A stretch of DNA of 64,000 nt from an uncultured Clostridiaceae bacterium (GCA_946405135.1 CAMJGD010000006.1:82479-146478); one strand, 5' to 3'; counted from the first letter of the stretch, positions 34,769-43,557 are shown. The notes: generated by a model not told the origin, from the letters alone. Program-made: numbers and translations.

Positions 34769-36340
34769 TTGGATGAAAATTATATAAATAATGAACCTTA
34801 TATTGACCCTTCAGACCCAAGTACTGTCCCCAAATTTGTAGACGAACTCCCAATCCCACCTGTAATTAAATTTTCAAGAATAGTAGATGGAAAGCTATAT
34901 TACGAAGTGCATATGATAGAGTCAAGACATTGTTTTCATAAATGTTTTCCTAAAACTACCATATGGGGTTATGATGGAATGTATCCTGGCCCCACCTTTG
35001 AAGTTGTAAGGGATCAAAGTATCCTAGTAAAGTGGATTAATGATTTACCTTTTAAACATTTTTTGCCTGTAGATCGTACTCTTCATGGAGCCATTGATAC
35101 CCCTGAGGTTAGAACCGTAGTTCACCTTCATGGAGCAAATGTATCCCCAGATAGCGATGGGAGTCCAGAAGCCTGGTTTACAAACTATTATGCCCTAGCA
35201 GGTAAGCAATTTGAAAGAAAAGTATATGAATATACAAATCATCAGCAGGCTACAACTCTATGGTACCATGATCATAGCCTAGGAACTACCAGATTAAATG
35301 TTTATGCAGGTTTAGCTGGATTTTATTTTATTAGAGATACATTAGAAGAAAAATTAAAACTACCCATGGAAGAATATGAAATACCGTTGATGATACAAGA
35401 TAAATCATTTAATAAAGATGGTTCACTCTTCTATCCTGAGGTTCCACCCTTTCCTGTACCCGTAAGGCCCTCTGTAGTTCCAGCATTTTTGGGTAACACT
35501 ATAGTGGTTAACGGAAAAGTATGGCCTCATTTTAAGGTAGAACCTAGAAAGTACAGATTTAGAATATTAAATGCTTCTAATACAAGAGCCTACACCATTA
35601 GTCTATCTAATGAACAAGACTTCTATCAAATAGGTACCGACGGAGGTCTTTTAACTAATCCTATACAATTAAAATCTATAATATTAGAACCTGCGGAAAG
35701 AACTGACATCATTATAGACTTTTCAAATCTAAACGGGAAAAGTATAACTCTTGTTAACTCAGATACCAATCCAAACACCAGTGTAATAATGGAATTTAGA
35801 GTGATCCTTCCATTAAAAGAAGAAGATAAAAGTGAAATACCTGAAAATCTATATCCTACGGAGCATATAGAAGAAAGTATGGCAGAAAAAGCAAGAGATT
35901 TAACCTTAAGTGCTACCACGGATGAATATGGAAGACCTATGCTTTTATTAAATAACCTCATGTGGCACGATCCAGCTACTGAAAAGCCAGAATTTGATAG
36001 CATAGAGATATGGAATTTAATAAACCTAACCACCTTTCCTCATCCTATTCACGTTCACTTAGTTCAATTTAAAATTCTAGATAGAAGGCCATTTAACCTA
36101 CAGCTTTATCAGGATAAAGGAATACTTGAATATACTGGGCCTGCCATTCAGCCCCGTGAATACGAGAGGGGTTGGAAAGATACTGTCAGGACTGATCCTG
36201 GAATGGTAACAAGAATCATTATGCACTTTAAAGATCATTCAGGAGATTATGTGTGGCACTGTCATATACTTGAACATGAAGATCACGATATGATGAGACC
36301 CTTTAGAATTATTAAAGATTGCAAACCTATAATGGATTAA
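34769..36340 (+). CDS. CotA-like multicopper oxidase (laccase type)
   Basis: 523 residues from a TTG at 34769, which lies about 8 nt after AAAGGATG; a GTG at 34760 is too near that site. Three cupredoxin domains. All copper ligands are present: VHLHGANV, LWYHDHSLG, HPIHVHLVQF and the type 1 site WHCHILEHEDHDMM, with Met as axial ligand as in CotA. No signal peptide, as in spore-coat CotA. The family oxidises phenols, bilirubin or Mn/Fe with reduction of O2 to water. A complete oxidase in an apparently strict anaerobe suggests a spore-coat or oxygen-protection role (inferred). Confidence 0.93.
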   Translation: MDENYINNEPYIDPSDPSTVPKFVDELPIPPVIKFSRIVDGKLYYEVHMIESRHCFHKCFPKTTIWGYDGMYPGPTFEVVRDQSILVKWINDLPFKHFLPVDRTLHGAIDTPEVRTVVHLHGANVSPDSDGSPEAWFTNYYALAGKQFERKVYEYTNHQQATTLWYHDHSLGTTRLNVYAGLAGFYFIRDTLEEKLKLPMEEYEIPLMIQDKSFNKDGSLFYPEVPPFPVPVRPSVVPAFLGNTIVVNGKVWPHFKVEPRKYRFRILNASNTRAYTISLSNEQDFYQIGTDGGLLTNPIQLKSIILEPAERTDIIIDFSNLNGKSITLVNSDTNPNTSVIMEFRVILPLKEEDKSEIPENLYPTEHIEESMAEKARDLTLSATTDEYGRPMLLLNNLMWHDPATEKPEFDSIEIWNLINLTTFPHPIHVHLVQFKILDRRPFNLQLYQDKGILEYTGPAIQPREYERGWKDTVRTDPGMVTRIIMHFKDHSGDYVWHCHILEHEDHDMMRPFRIIKDCKPIMD

Positions 36341-36347
36341 TATATTT

Positions 36348-36378
36348 AAGGAGCATCTTATACTTGATGCTCCTTTTT
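36348..36378. terminator. Terminator between the oxidase and the NSS transporter
   Basis: AAGGAGCATC/GATGCTCCTT perfect 10-bp stem with an 8-nt loop and T run; it serves both convergent genes. Confidence 0.92.
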
Positions 36379-36403
36379 AAACACTCTATATTTCCCCTTA
36401 ATC

Positions 36404-37720
36404 TTAGCCTATTCCTCCATATATAACTCCTAATATTATTACTACAATAGTAGTTAGAGTAAAGCCATATTTAATTAAAGGTATAAAATAATTTCCCAAA
36501 GATTTTTTAGCTCCTATATTTATTTCTTTCATAGCTTCATCAGCATCAACTATATAAAAAAATGTAATACTCACTATTAAAACTCCTAAAGGATTAATAA
36601 TTATGGTTATAAAATCTGAGAACTTGCCAAATAAGTTCATATTTATACACATAGGTATACCTAATAAAAAGCAACCTATAGAAATTACAATCGATGCCTT
36701 TTTTCTACTGATCTTTCTCTCACTCATAGCTGCTTCTACAGGTCCTTCAAGCATTACTAAACAAGAAGATATAGAAGCAAATATTATGCTCAAAAAGAAT
36801 AATGTACTTAAAATTCTACCAAAAGGCATAGACTTAAATATAGTAGGTATTGTAATAAATAATAAGGCAGGGCCAGATGCTGGGTCTAATCCATAGGAAA
36901 ACACTGAAGGTATTATAACAAAAGCTGCAAGTAAAGCTGCTAAAGTATCAAAAATGGCTGTATGAATAGCTGCAGAAGGTAAGTCCACCTTTTCGTCAGT
37001 ATAACTGCCATAAACCACTAAGGAACATCCAGTTAATGAAACTGTAAAAAACGCTTGTCCCAATGCCATTACCCAAGTTTTAACCTCTAAAAGCTTTTCC
37101 CACCTAGGAAGTAAGAGATATTGAACTCCTCTATAAGCTCCTGGAAGAGTCAAAGATCTTATAGCTAAAATGATAAATATAATAAATAAACAAGGCATCA
37201 TTATTTTATTCATTCTTTCAATACCTTTTGATACTCCTGCTATAACTATGGCTAAGGTTATAGCTATGGCAATTCCATTCCATATTATAGTTTCCCCGCT
37301 GCCTGCAAAACTATTGAAATATTTTTCTGGATTTATGCTGGATATCCCTCCAGCTAAACTTATAAAAAAGTATTTTAGTACCCATCCTACCACAATGGCA
37401 TAGAACATAAGTGTTCCAGTAAGTCCTAAAGTAGGTATAAGACTTATGAATTTTCCACCTTTTACATTTTTATTTTTAAATATTTTTCTAATTCCTGTCA
37501 TGGAACCACTTTCCATAGTTCTTCCAAAAGCCATTTCTGTTATCATGCCTGCTGTACCTAATATAAATACAAATATAAAATAAGGTATTAAAAATGCAGC
37601 TCCTCCATTTTGCCCTAATCTATAAGGAAACATCCATACATTTCCTAACCCAACTGCCGCTCCAACACAAGCTAAAACGAATCCTAGTTTCCCTGAAAAT
37701 TTTTCTCTACTCTTTTCCAT
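36404..37720 (-). CDS. Sodium-dependent amino-acid transporter, NSS/SNF family
   Basis: 438 residues from the ATG at 37720, chosen for AAGGGGGATC; the longer frame to 37756 has none. N-terminal GKLGFVLACVGAAVGLGNVWMFPYRLGQNGGAAFL is the unwound first helix with Na+ and substrate sites of the LeuT fold. About 11-12 helices, like bacterial MhsT/TnaT. It imports an amino acid with Na+. The Phe/Tyr-rich leader peptide and attenuator upstream point to an aromatic amino acid, most likely phenylalanine (inference from regulation). Transcribed alone. Confidence 0.93.
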   Translation of the reverse strand: MEKSREKFSGKLGFVLACVGAAVGLGNVWMFPYRLGQNGGAAFLIPYFIFVFILGTAGMITEMAFGRTMESGSMTGIRKIFKNKNVKGGKFISLIPTLGLTGTLMFYAIVVGWVLKYFFISLAGGISSINPEKYFNSFAGSGETIIWNGIAIAITLAIVIAGVSKGIERMNKIMMPCLFIIFIILAIRSLTLPGAYRGVQYLLLPRWEKLLEVKTWVMALGQAFFTVSLTGCSLVVYGSYTDEKVDLPSAAIHTAIFDTLAALLAAFVIIPSVFSYGLDPASGPALLFITIPTIFKSMPFGRILSTLFFLSIIFASISSCLVMLEGPVEAAMSERKISRKKASIVISIGCFLLGIPMCINMNLFGKFSDFITIIINPLGVLIVSITFFYIVDADEAMKEINIGAKKSLGNYFIPLIKYGFTLTTIVVIILGVIYGGIG

Positions 37721-37740
37721 TTTATGATCCCCCTTGTACA

Positions 37741-37925
37741 AAATAAAAAGCCACATAGCTTTCGCCTGTGACCTTTAATTTGACAAGATATAATAGTAAA
37801 AGCCACATAGCATCATCTACGTGGCTTTAAATGCATAGCAAATTACCTTAGCCATCATAGATACAAAACCTTAAGTTTCCTTTTCGGTTTGCATCTATGA
37901 AAGTTACTCTAACATAAATACAAAC
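37741..37925 (-). promoter_or_regulatory. Phe-dependent transcription attenuator of the NSS transporter gene
   Basis: Minus-strand segments form a pairing chain. R1 (37991-37984) pairs with R2 (37930-37923, 8 bp). R2 extended (37926-37913) pairs with R3 (37899-37886, 14 bp with two G-U). R3 pairs with R4 (37870-37856, 14 bp, one bulge). R4 tail (37862-37850) pairs with R5 (37826-37815, 12 bp, one bulge). R5 extended (37828-37817) pairs with R6 (37810-37799, 12 bp), a terminator. With no ribosome, or with one at the leader stop covering R2, 3:4 and 5:6 form and transcription ends. A ribosome stalled on Phe codons leaves R2 free, so 2:3 and 4:5 form and the terminator is lost. Confidence 0.75.
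37799..37828 (-). terminator. Attenuator terminator hairpin
   Basis: AAAGCCACGTAG pairs with CTATGTGGCTTT around a 6-nt loop, followed by a short U-rich tail. A second copy of the right arm, GCTATGTGGCTTTTT (37759-37745), with a better U tract lies 40 nt downstream and could replace it. Confidence 0.75.
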
Positions 37926-37994
37926 CTATCTAAAAAAGCTAAAGTAAAAGAATACTTTATTAACTTTACTAACTATATTATATGATAGGTTCAT
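37926..37994 (-). CDS. Phenylalanine-rich leader peptide, 22 codons
   Basis: The ATG at 37994 follows GAGGAGAG at 7 nt spacing, one of the best sites in the window. The peptide begins MNLSYNIV and ends VFFYFSFFR: five Phe and one Tyr in the last eight codons before the stop. That composition is the hallmark of pheL-type leader peptides. It lies between a consensus promoter and a chain of alternative hairpins ahead of an amino-acid transporter gene, so it is a regulatory rather than a structural product. Confidence 0.8.
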   Translation of the reverse strand: MNLSYNIVSKVNKVFFYFSFFR

Positions 37995-38028
37995 ATTAAT
38001 TCTCTCCTCATTTAAAAATATTATTATT

Positions 38029-38057
38029 ATGGTATCATCTATCAGATGGCTTGTCAA
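38029..38057 (-). promoter_or_regulatory. Promoter of the NSS transporter transcript
   Basis: TTGACA (38057-38052), 17-nt spacer, TACCAT (38034-38029), giving a start near 38020, about 28 nt before the leader ATG. Confidence 0.75.
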
Positions 38058-38058
38058 C

Positions 38059-38094
38059 ATTTTATCAAAATTTGCTAGCATTTTTTGATAAAAT
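38059..38094. repeat. 36-bp palindrome abutting the -35 box
   Basis: Arms ATTTTATCAAAA and TTTTGATAAAAT are perfect over 12 bp around a centre containing GCTAGC. It has no U tract, so an operator for an activator or repressor is more likely than a terminator, though it also lies just after the ech operon. Confidence 0.55.
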
Positions 38095-38148
38095 CTTTAT
38101 ATAATATATGAAAATTTAATTATTTAATACAAAGCTACATAATGCATT

Positions 38149-38496
38149 TTATGGTGTAGGAGGCACTTCTTTTGTGTAGCATTCATAAATTTTTTGCTGA
38201 GTAGGCTTTCTCCTCTCATTGCTCATAGTTATACTTTTTTTTGGACAGGAATTCACACATTCACCGCAGATTATGCAGCGATATGCATCCAATGTCCATG
38301 TTTTAGTTGCCCTGTCAACCTTTATAGCTGATGCAGGACATTTTTTTGCACATAGACTGCAATAAACACAATTTTTATCATTAAATATAATTTTTCCCCT
38401 AGCTCTTTCAAAAGGCTCTCTTACAGTATAAGGATAAAGCCTTGTAGAAGGCTTTGAAGTTAAATTAGCCATAACTACTTTTAACATCTGCAACAT
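38149..38496 (-). CDS. echF: Ech hydrogenase ferredoxin-like subunit EchF
   Basis: 115 residues with two [4Fe-4S] clusters, CVYCSLCAKKCPA and CIICGECVNSCPK. It passes electrons from ferredoxin to the small subunit EchC. It is the last gene of echABCDEF, 17 nt after echE. The length and NuoI-like order fit. AGGTGGTGG-type sequence precedes the ATG. Confidence 0.9.
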   Translation of the reverse strand: MLQMLKVVMANLTSKPSTRLYPYTVREPFERARGKIIFNDKNCVYCSLCAKKCPASAIKVDRATKTWTLDAYRCIICGECVNSCPKKSITMSNERRKPTQQKIYECYTKEVPPTP

Positions 38497-38513
38497 TTAT
38501 ACCACCACCTATT

Positions 38514-39590
38514 CTATCTTTCTGTACAACTTATACATGGGTCGATAGTTAGTATTAATATCGGCACATCTCCTAACTTACATCCTGGAATTAACTTAGT
38601 TAATGCAGGTATATTAGCAAAAGTAGGAGTTCTTATCTTTAATCTCTCTAAATTCTTAGTACCATTGGTCTTTATATAATAGACTGCTTCTCCCCTTGGC
38701 TGCTCTATTCTCGAAACAGTTTCCCCATTTGGGTTACCCTTAACTTCAACAGCTGCTTCCCCAGAAGGAAGTTTAGAAATAGCTTGCCTTATTAAATCAA
38801 AAGATTGATAAACTTCATAAAGCCTTACTTCACATCTTGCATAACTGTCGCATCCATTATCTACTATAGGTTTAAAATTCAAGTCTTTATATGCACTATA
38901 ACCAGTAGTTCTTAGATCTAAAGCTATGCCAGAAGCTTTTGCCATAGGACCTACTGCACCATAACTTACAGCATCTTCATGGCTTAAAATCCCTACTCCC
39001 ACCAACCTTTGCTTTACTGTGTAAGACTTTAGAAATACTTCTTCTACCTTCATTACGCTTTTTTCAACACTATCTATAGTTTTAAGAATAAAACTTATAT
39101 GCTCGCTGGTTAAATCCTTTGTAATCCCGCCTACTTTATTGGCAGAAATAATAACCCTGTTTCCTGTAGTCATTTCAAGAATATCCATGATTTGTTCTCT
39201 ATATTTCCAAACCTCTAAAAATAAACTCTCGAAACCAAATCCATCTGCTAAAAGTCCAAGCCATAAAAGATGACTTTGAACTCTTGCAATTTCTGCAAAT
39301 ATTACTCTTATATATTCAGCTCTTTCAGGTATCTTTATATCCATAATATCTTCAATACCTCTAACATAAGCCATAGAGTGCATAAAACTGCATATTCCAC
39401 AGACTCTTTCAACTACATATACAGATTGATTAAAATCCTTAAGTTCTACTATTTTTTCAAGCCCTCTGTGTACATATCCTATGGATGGAATAGCCTCTTT
39501 GACTATGTCATCTTCCATAGACAGCTTTAATTGTAATGGTTCAGGTAAAACGGGATGCTGAGGTCCAAAAGGTATAATAGTTTTAGACAT
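38514..39590 (-). CDS. echE: Ech hydrogenase large (catalytic) subunit EchE
   Basis: 358 residues, the NuoD/HycE-like catalytic subunit of a group 4 [NiFe] hydrogenase. Both nickel-binding CxxC pairs are present: RVCGIC (Cys64, Cys67) and DPCISC (Cys352, Cys355). That separates it from complex I NuoD, which lacks them. Only three residues follow the last pair, so a maturation protease with a removable tail seems unnecessary, as is known for some Ech enzymes. It reduces protons with electrons from ferredoxin. GAGGAG precedes the start. Confidence 0.93.
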   Translation of the reverse strand: MSKTIIPFGPQHPVLPEPLQLKLSMEDDIVKEAIPSIGYVHRGLEKIVELKDFNQSVYVVERVCGICSFMHSMAYVRGIEDIMDIKIPERAEYIRVIFAEIARVQSHLLWLGLLADGFGFESLFLEVWKYREQIMDILEMTTGNRVIISANKVGGITKDLTSEHISFILKTIDSVEKSVMKVEEVFLKSYTVKQRLVGVGILSHEDAVSYGAVGPMAKASGIALDLRTTGYSAYKDLNFKPIVDNGCDSYARCEVRLYEVYQSFDLIRQAISKLPSGEAAVEVKGNPNGETVSRIEQPRGEAVYYIKTNGTKNLERLKIRTPTFANIPALTKLIPGCKLGDVPILILTIDPCISCTER

Positions 39591-39604
39591 GATAAAACTC
39601 CTCT

Positions 39605-39943
39605 CTATGCTAGCGGTGCTACAGGTCCATCTTGAGTTAAATATAAATGACCTTTATAATCTATAATCAATCCTTCAAAAATAAGTCCATAAAGATCCTG
39701 ATACTCATTTTCTATTAAAAATGCTGCAGGAAATACAGTTGAAATACTAGGCAAACTATCTTCAAAGCTTAAAAACACTCTTACATGTTTCATTTCATAA
39801 TTTAAATCAAAATGATAGGTAAACTCATACCTATCTTCAAGCTTTTCAGCGGTTATAGCTACAAATCTATATCCATCATCCTTATATTTTTTACATAAGC
39901 TTAAAATTTCTTCTTTATTAATAGTTTCATACTCAGTTATCAT
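39605..39943 (-). CDS. echD: Ech hydrogenase subunit EchD
   Basis: 112 residues from the ATG at 39943, which follows AAGGAGG; an upstream in-frame ATG overlaps echC without a better site. It is a small NuoC-like subunit (YRFVAITAEKLEDRYEFTYHFD, NEYQDLYGLIFEG) of the membrane-bound hydrogenase. It bridges the small and large subunits. The position between echC and echE is standard. Confidence 0.85.
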   Translation of the reverse strand: MITEYETINKEEILSLCKKYKDDGYRFVAITAEKLEDRYEFTYHFDLNYEMKHVRVFLSFEDSLPSISTVFPAAFLIENEYQDLYGLIFEGLIIDYKGHLYLTQDGPVAPLA

Positions 39944-39969
39944 TTTTTGCCTCCTTAATGCATTTAACA

Positions 39970-40425
39970 TCATACTGTAACTTCTTTAAGGGCTTGCTTC
40001 TTTTCTTGAAGGATTTCAGCCGCTTTCATAATACCATCCATGATAGATTCTGGTTTAGGACAGCAGCCTGAAACATATACATCTACAGGAAGTATCTTAT
40101 CTACTCCACCTATCACATTGTAACAATCATAAAATACTCCCCCAGTGCATGCACAGGCTCCAACAGCAACTACAGCTTTAGGCTCAGGTATTTGATCATA
40201 TATATTTTTTAAGACATTAACATTTTTATGATTCACTGAACCTGTTACTACCATAATATCTGCATGCTTTGGAGATCCTATATTCTTAACTCCAAATCTT
40301 TCTGCATCGTATAAGGGTGTAATGCAAGCTAAATACTCTATATCACAGCCATTACAGCTGTTACAATTAACATGAACCACCCAAGGAGACTTACTCATTG
40401 CATTTGAAAACATTGAAAAAGCCAT
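39970..40425 (-). CDS. echC: Ech hydrogenase small subunit EchC
   Basis: 151 residues of the NuoB/HycG type. Cysteines for the proximal [4Fe-4S] cluster are seen in CNSCNGCDIE, GACACTGG and SGCCPKPE. It links EchF to the nickel site in EchE. GGAGGTGCG precedes the ATG. It overlaps the longer echD frame by 4 nt, so the operon is tightly packed. Confidence 0.92.
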   Translation of the reverse strand: MAFSMFSNAMSKSPWVVHVNCNSCNGCDIEYLACITPLYDAERFGVKNIGSPKHADIMVVTGSVNHKNVNVLKNIYDQIPEPKAVVAVGACACTGGVFYDCYNVIGGVDKILPVDVYVSGCCPKPESIMDGIMKAAEILQEKKQALKEVTV

Positions 40426-40443
40426 TAAAATCGCACCTCCATA

Positions 40444-41301
40444 CTATAACCTTTTATTAGAAAATATATATACTACATTAGCAATACATAGTACATTTAA
40501 GGCTGGCCATATGAATTTTAACATCCACTGCCAATTAACTCTGGCAGAAATATTGTCCACAACTATTGTAAATAAAAATGTAAGTATGCTTATAACTATA
40601 CCTATAAAAATATTTGTACTCCAAAACAAAAACATAAGAGCCATTAAAAATACAAATTCATACCAATGAGCAATTTCAATTAAAGCCAATGCTGGTCCAG
40701 AAAACTCTGTAGTAATGCCCCTTACTAATTCCTGATGACTTTCATGAGAACCAGAATAATCAAAAGGAGACTTTTTTAACTTAATTAACATCACTACCAG
40801 CATTGAAATAAAAATTAAAGGCATATATAGTATAAGAGGCTTATCTAAATCTTTTAACTTGCTAATGCCAAAAGAACCTGTAACTATATACATTCCCACA
40901 AAATAAAGTACTAAAACAGGTTCATAAACTATTAAATTAATAGTCTCTCTTTTGCTGCCGATTTTACTGTAAGGTGATCCAGTTACTGAAGCTCCTACTA
41001 TGAGAGCTATATTGGCAATGGTAAATACAAATAAAATCATTAACAGATCCATTTGCAGTACAAGCATAACCAAAGATATAATTATAAAGATTAAATAAGC
41101 TACCACATAAATATTTTGATATCGGTTTACTATAAAACTTTCTTTATTAAATAGCTTTAATACATCATATAAAGGTTGCAATAGCGGAGGTCCAACCCTA
41201 TTTTGAAGCTTTGCAGATAATTTTCTTTCCACTCCTGAAGCTAAACAACCTAAGAATGGTGCCAAAACTACAACCAATAAAACTACTCCCAAATTTTTCA
41301 T
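40444..41301 (-). CDS. echB: Ech hydrogenase membrane subunit EchB
   Basis: 285 residues, NuoH/HycD-like, with about eight helices. The motif RVGPPLLQPLYDVLKLFNKE near the N-terminus is the family signature. It anchors the soluble arm and takes part in ion movement. Its start overlaps echA by 4 nt. Confidence 0.92.
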   Translation of the reverse strand: MKNLGVVLLVVVLAPFLGCLASGVERKLSAKLQNRVGPPLLQPLYDVLKLFNKESFIVNRYQNIYVVAYLIFIIISLVMLVLQMDLLMILFVFTIANIALIVGASVTGSPYSKIGSKRETINLIVYEPVLVLYFVGMYIVTGSFGISKLKDLDKPLILYMPLIFISMLVVMLIKLKKSPFDYSGSHESHQELVRGITTEFSGPALALIEIAHWYEFVFLMALMFLFWSTNIFIGIVISILTFLFTIVVDNISARVNWQWMLKFIWPALNVLCIANVVYIFSNKRL

Positions 41302-43229
41302 ATTAATCCCCCTATGAGCACAGTGATTAAAATAGATAATGATGTTATATAACCTAATTTATTAAGTTTTCTCTCATTAAATAAATTTCCGAAGTAAAGG
41401 TTAGATTCCTCAGCTTTCACATAAGTTCCATCAAAGCTTCTAAAGTATTCTGCTCCCTCTTCTGAAGAATTGTTTTCACCACACATATATATATTTTTTT
41501 GTTTAGCTGATGAAGTTAATGGTTTCCTTAAAAATGCATAAACTACAATTAAAATGATTAGGGACAGTAAAACCAATGTATTATTAAAGGTTCCTGTACT
41601 TGATATGACTTTGCCTCCATTTACCACCAAAGCATCAGTCTTATTTAAGATAGTGCTCACCTCCGGTGATACCAGATAATTATATATTGGTGATATACCT
41701 GCACTAGTAAGTATGATCAGTAAGCATAATATTAGAAGTGGTACATATATGTTTTTATCATAAGAATTTTTGAATTTGATTTTTTTAGTAGGTGAAGCTA
41801 ATATGGTACTTAACCATTTTACATAATATAAATTAGTTAATGCACTTCCAAAGGCTAATAGTATGACTACTATGGGATTAGTAGCAGAAGCCTCTATAGA
41901 AAGCCACTTTGTAACCAAAACTCCAAAGGGAGGTAAAATCATTGATATAATACCAAAAGCTTTAATCAAAGTAAGCCCTGGAGCAATATTTATAAGTCCT
42001 GTCATATCATCAACAATTCTGCTGTTTATCACATGTTCTGTTTGACCGGTAGTTAGGAATAGCAATGCTTTTGACAATGAATGAAATATAATAAGAATTA
42101 TAGCCGCGGATATACTTATCGTGGTTCCCATACCAGCACAACAGATTATAAGACCAAGGTTAGCTACTGTGGAATAGGCCAAAATTCTCTTGGCATTATT
42201 TTGAGATACAGCAATAGCAGAGCATAGCAAAAATGAAAAAGCTCCATATATAGCTATTGTACTTCCAAGCCAAGTATTGGCATAAGCAGGGGACAACTTG
42301 ATAATCAAAAATACTCCTGCCTTTACCATGGTACTAGAATGTAAAAGAGCTGATACTGGAGTTGGGGCTACCATGGCACCAATTAACCAACTCTGAAATG
42401 GAAATTGAGCACTCTTTGCAAATCCTGCTATACAAAGCAAAAAAATTGATATCATGTATATACCTGAGGCTGATCCTTTTTTACTTATTTCAGTAAGTGT
42501 AGTTATTCCAAATCCATCTTTTAATAAAATATTCCCTAGAGCAAAGGCTATACCCCCCATAAGATTTAACCCTAAAGCTCTAAAGCCACTGTTATATGCT
42601 TCTTGATCTTCATTATAAGAAATAAGTATAAAAGATATTACTGTAGTGATTTCCCAAAAGAAAAGCATCCAGGCTAAACTATCGCATATTACTAAAGCAT
42701 TCATACTTCCCAGAAATATTGATATCATGGAAAAAAACATGTTTTGTCTACTTTTCATGTGTCTGTGATTTTCGTAAATACTTATATACCCATTAGAAAA
42801 AACAACTATCAAAGTACCTACTATATTAATTATTAAAAGCATTAATATGGATAACTTATCTATATTAATATATGCACTAGACTCTTTTCCAGTAAAAATC
42901 AAGGTATAAATCATTACAATACCTTGAATAATACTTAGAATTGCCACTCTATTCTTTTTATGCTTTATACTAGTATATGTTAAAAAAGTAACAATTCCGA
43001 ACTCAAAAATAGTAATAAATCCTTCAATGAATATAAATGTTTTCCCTGACAACTCCACTCTTTGAGGCCCATTAATTAATAATAATATAGAAAGTATCAT
43101 ACAAATAGCTGATAATGTGTAAGATAATAGCCTATAAGCTTTTTCTTTAGTTAATAGGAAATTTACCCCAAATAAAATTGGAACCAATACTAATAAGTAA
43201 GCAACAAAAATCATTATATTCCCCCTCAA
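41298..43229 (-). CDS. echA: Ech hydrogenase ion-pumping subunit EchA
   Basis: 643 residues, NuoL/HyfB-like antiporter subunit with about 15 helices. The conserved helix region reads SQFPFQSWLIGAMVAPTPVSALLHSSTMVKAG, including the Lys and His residues of the proton channel. It pumps H+ or Na+ using the energy of ferredoxin oxidation coupled to H2 formation. It is the first gene of the operon. Its leader contains a U-tailed hairpin about 40-80 nt before the start. Confidence 0.93.
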   Translation of the reverse strand: MRGNIMIFVAYLLVLVPILFGVNFLLTKEKAYRLLSYTLSAICMILSILLLINGPQRVELSGKTFIFIEGFITIFEFGIVTFLTYTSIKHKKNRVAILSIIQGIVMIYTLIFTGKESSAYINIDKLSILMLLIINIVGTLIVVFSNGYISIYENHRHMKSRQNMFFSMISIFLGSMNALVICDSLAWMLFFWEITTVISFILISYNEDQEAYNSGFRALGLNLMGGIAFALGNILLKDGFGITTLTEISKKGSASGIYMISIFLLCIAGFAKSAQFPFQSWLIGAMVAPTPVSALLHSSTMVKAGVFLIIKLSPAYANTWLGSTIAIYGAFSFLLCSAIAVSQNNAKRILAYSTVANLGLIICCAGMGTTISISAAIILIIFHSLSKALLFLTTGQTEHVINSRIVDDMTGLINIAPGLTLIKAFGIISMILPPFGVLVTKWLSIEASATNPIVVILLAFGSALTNLYYVKWLSTILASPTKKIKFKNSYDKNIYVPLLILCLLIILTSAGISPIYNYLVSPEVSTILNKTDALVVNGGKVISSTGTFNNTLVLLSLIILIVVYAFLRKPLTSSAKQKNIYMCGENNSSEEGAEYFRSFDGTYVKAEESNLYFGNLFNERKLNKLGYITSLSILITVLIGGLI

Positions 43230-43266
43230 CTTTAAAATATGTTGTATTTGAAAATTGTCATTAATT

Positions 43267-43309
43267 AAAAAGATTCAGAATAAATTATCTATTATGAATT
43301 TACTGAATC
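43267..43309 (-). terminator. Intrinsic terminator in the ech operon leader
   Basis: GATTCAG/CTGAATC plus an inner AT-rich stem, then TTTTT on the minus strand. It lies downstream of the best promoter candidate and upstream of echA, so it would act as an attenuator. Confidence 0.65.
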
Positions 43310-43504
43310 ACATACTAATAATATGACCTTTCGTTATAATAATCAAATAATGATAAAATACCATTATTGGTAAAACATGTTGACAAAATCAGGTGTTGCT
43401 CATTTATGTCTGTCTATCTTAGTTTTTTTCCAGTTTTCAATTATTATCAAAAAGATTTAGTAAAAATAAATTTTACTAACAAATCACAGTCCTTTGTAAT
43501 GCAC
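43310..43504 (-). promoter_or_regulatory. Upstream region of the ech operon with a promoter
   Basis: TTGTCA (43386-43381), 17-nt spacer, TGGTAT (43363-43358), predicting a start near 43350 and a leader of about 120 nt. The rest of the spacer holds no ORF that I can support. Confidence 0.5.
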
Positions 43505-43538
43505 TAAAAAAACTGCAGCAAAATATATTTACTACAGT
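43505..43538 (-). terminator. Terminator after the P-loop kinase-like gene
   Basis: ACTGTAG pairs with CTGCAGT (one G-U) around a 13-nt loop, followed by TTTTTTT on the minus strand. Confidence 0.8.
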
Positions 43539-43557
43539 TTAATGCTATTATGACTTT

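Noticed and set aside
37741..38057. T-box riboswitch before the NSS transporter
   Set aside because: No T-box bulge sequence (TGGNACCGCG-like) or AG-bulge specifier stem was found. The Phe-rich ORF explains the leader better.
38149..43229. Complex I (NADH dehydrogenase) fragment
   Set aside because: The large subunit keeps both nickel-binding CxxC pairs and the gene order is that of ech, so it is a hydrogenase.
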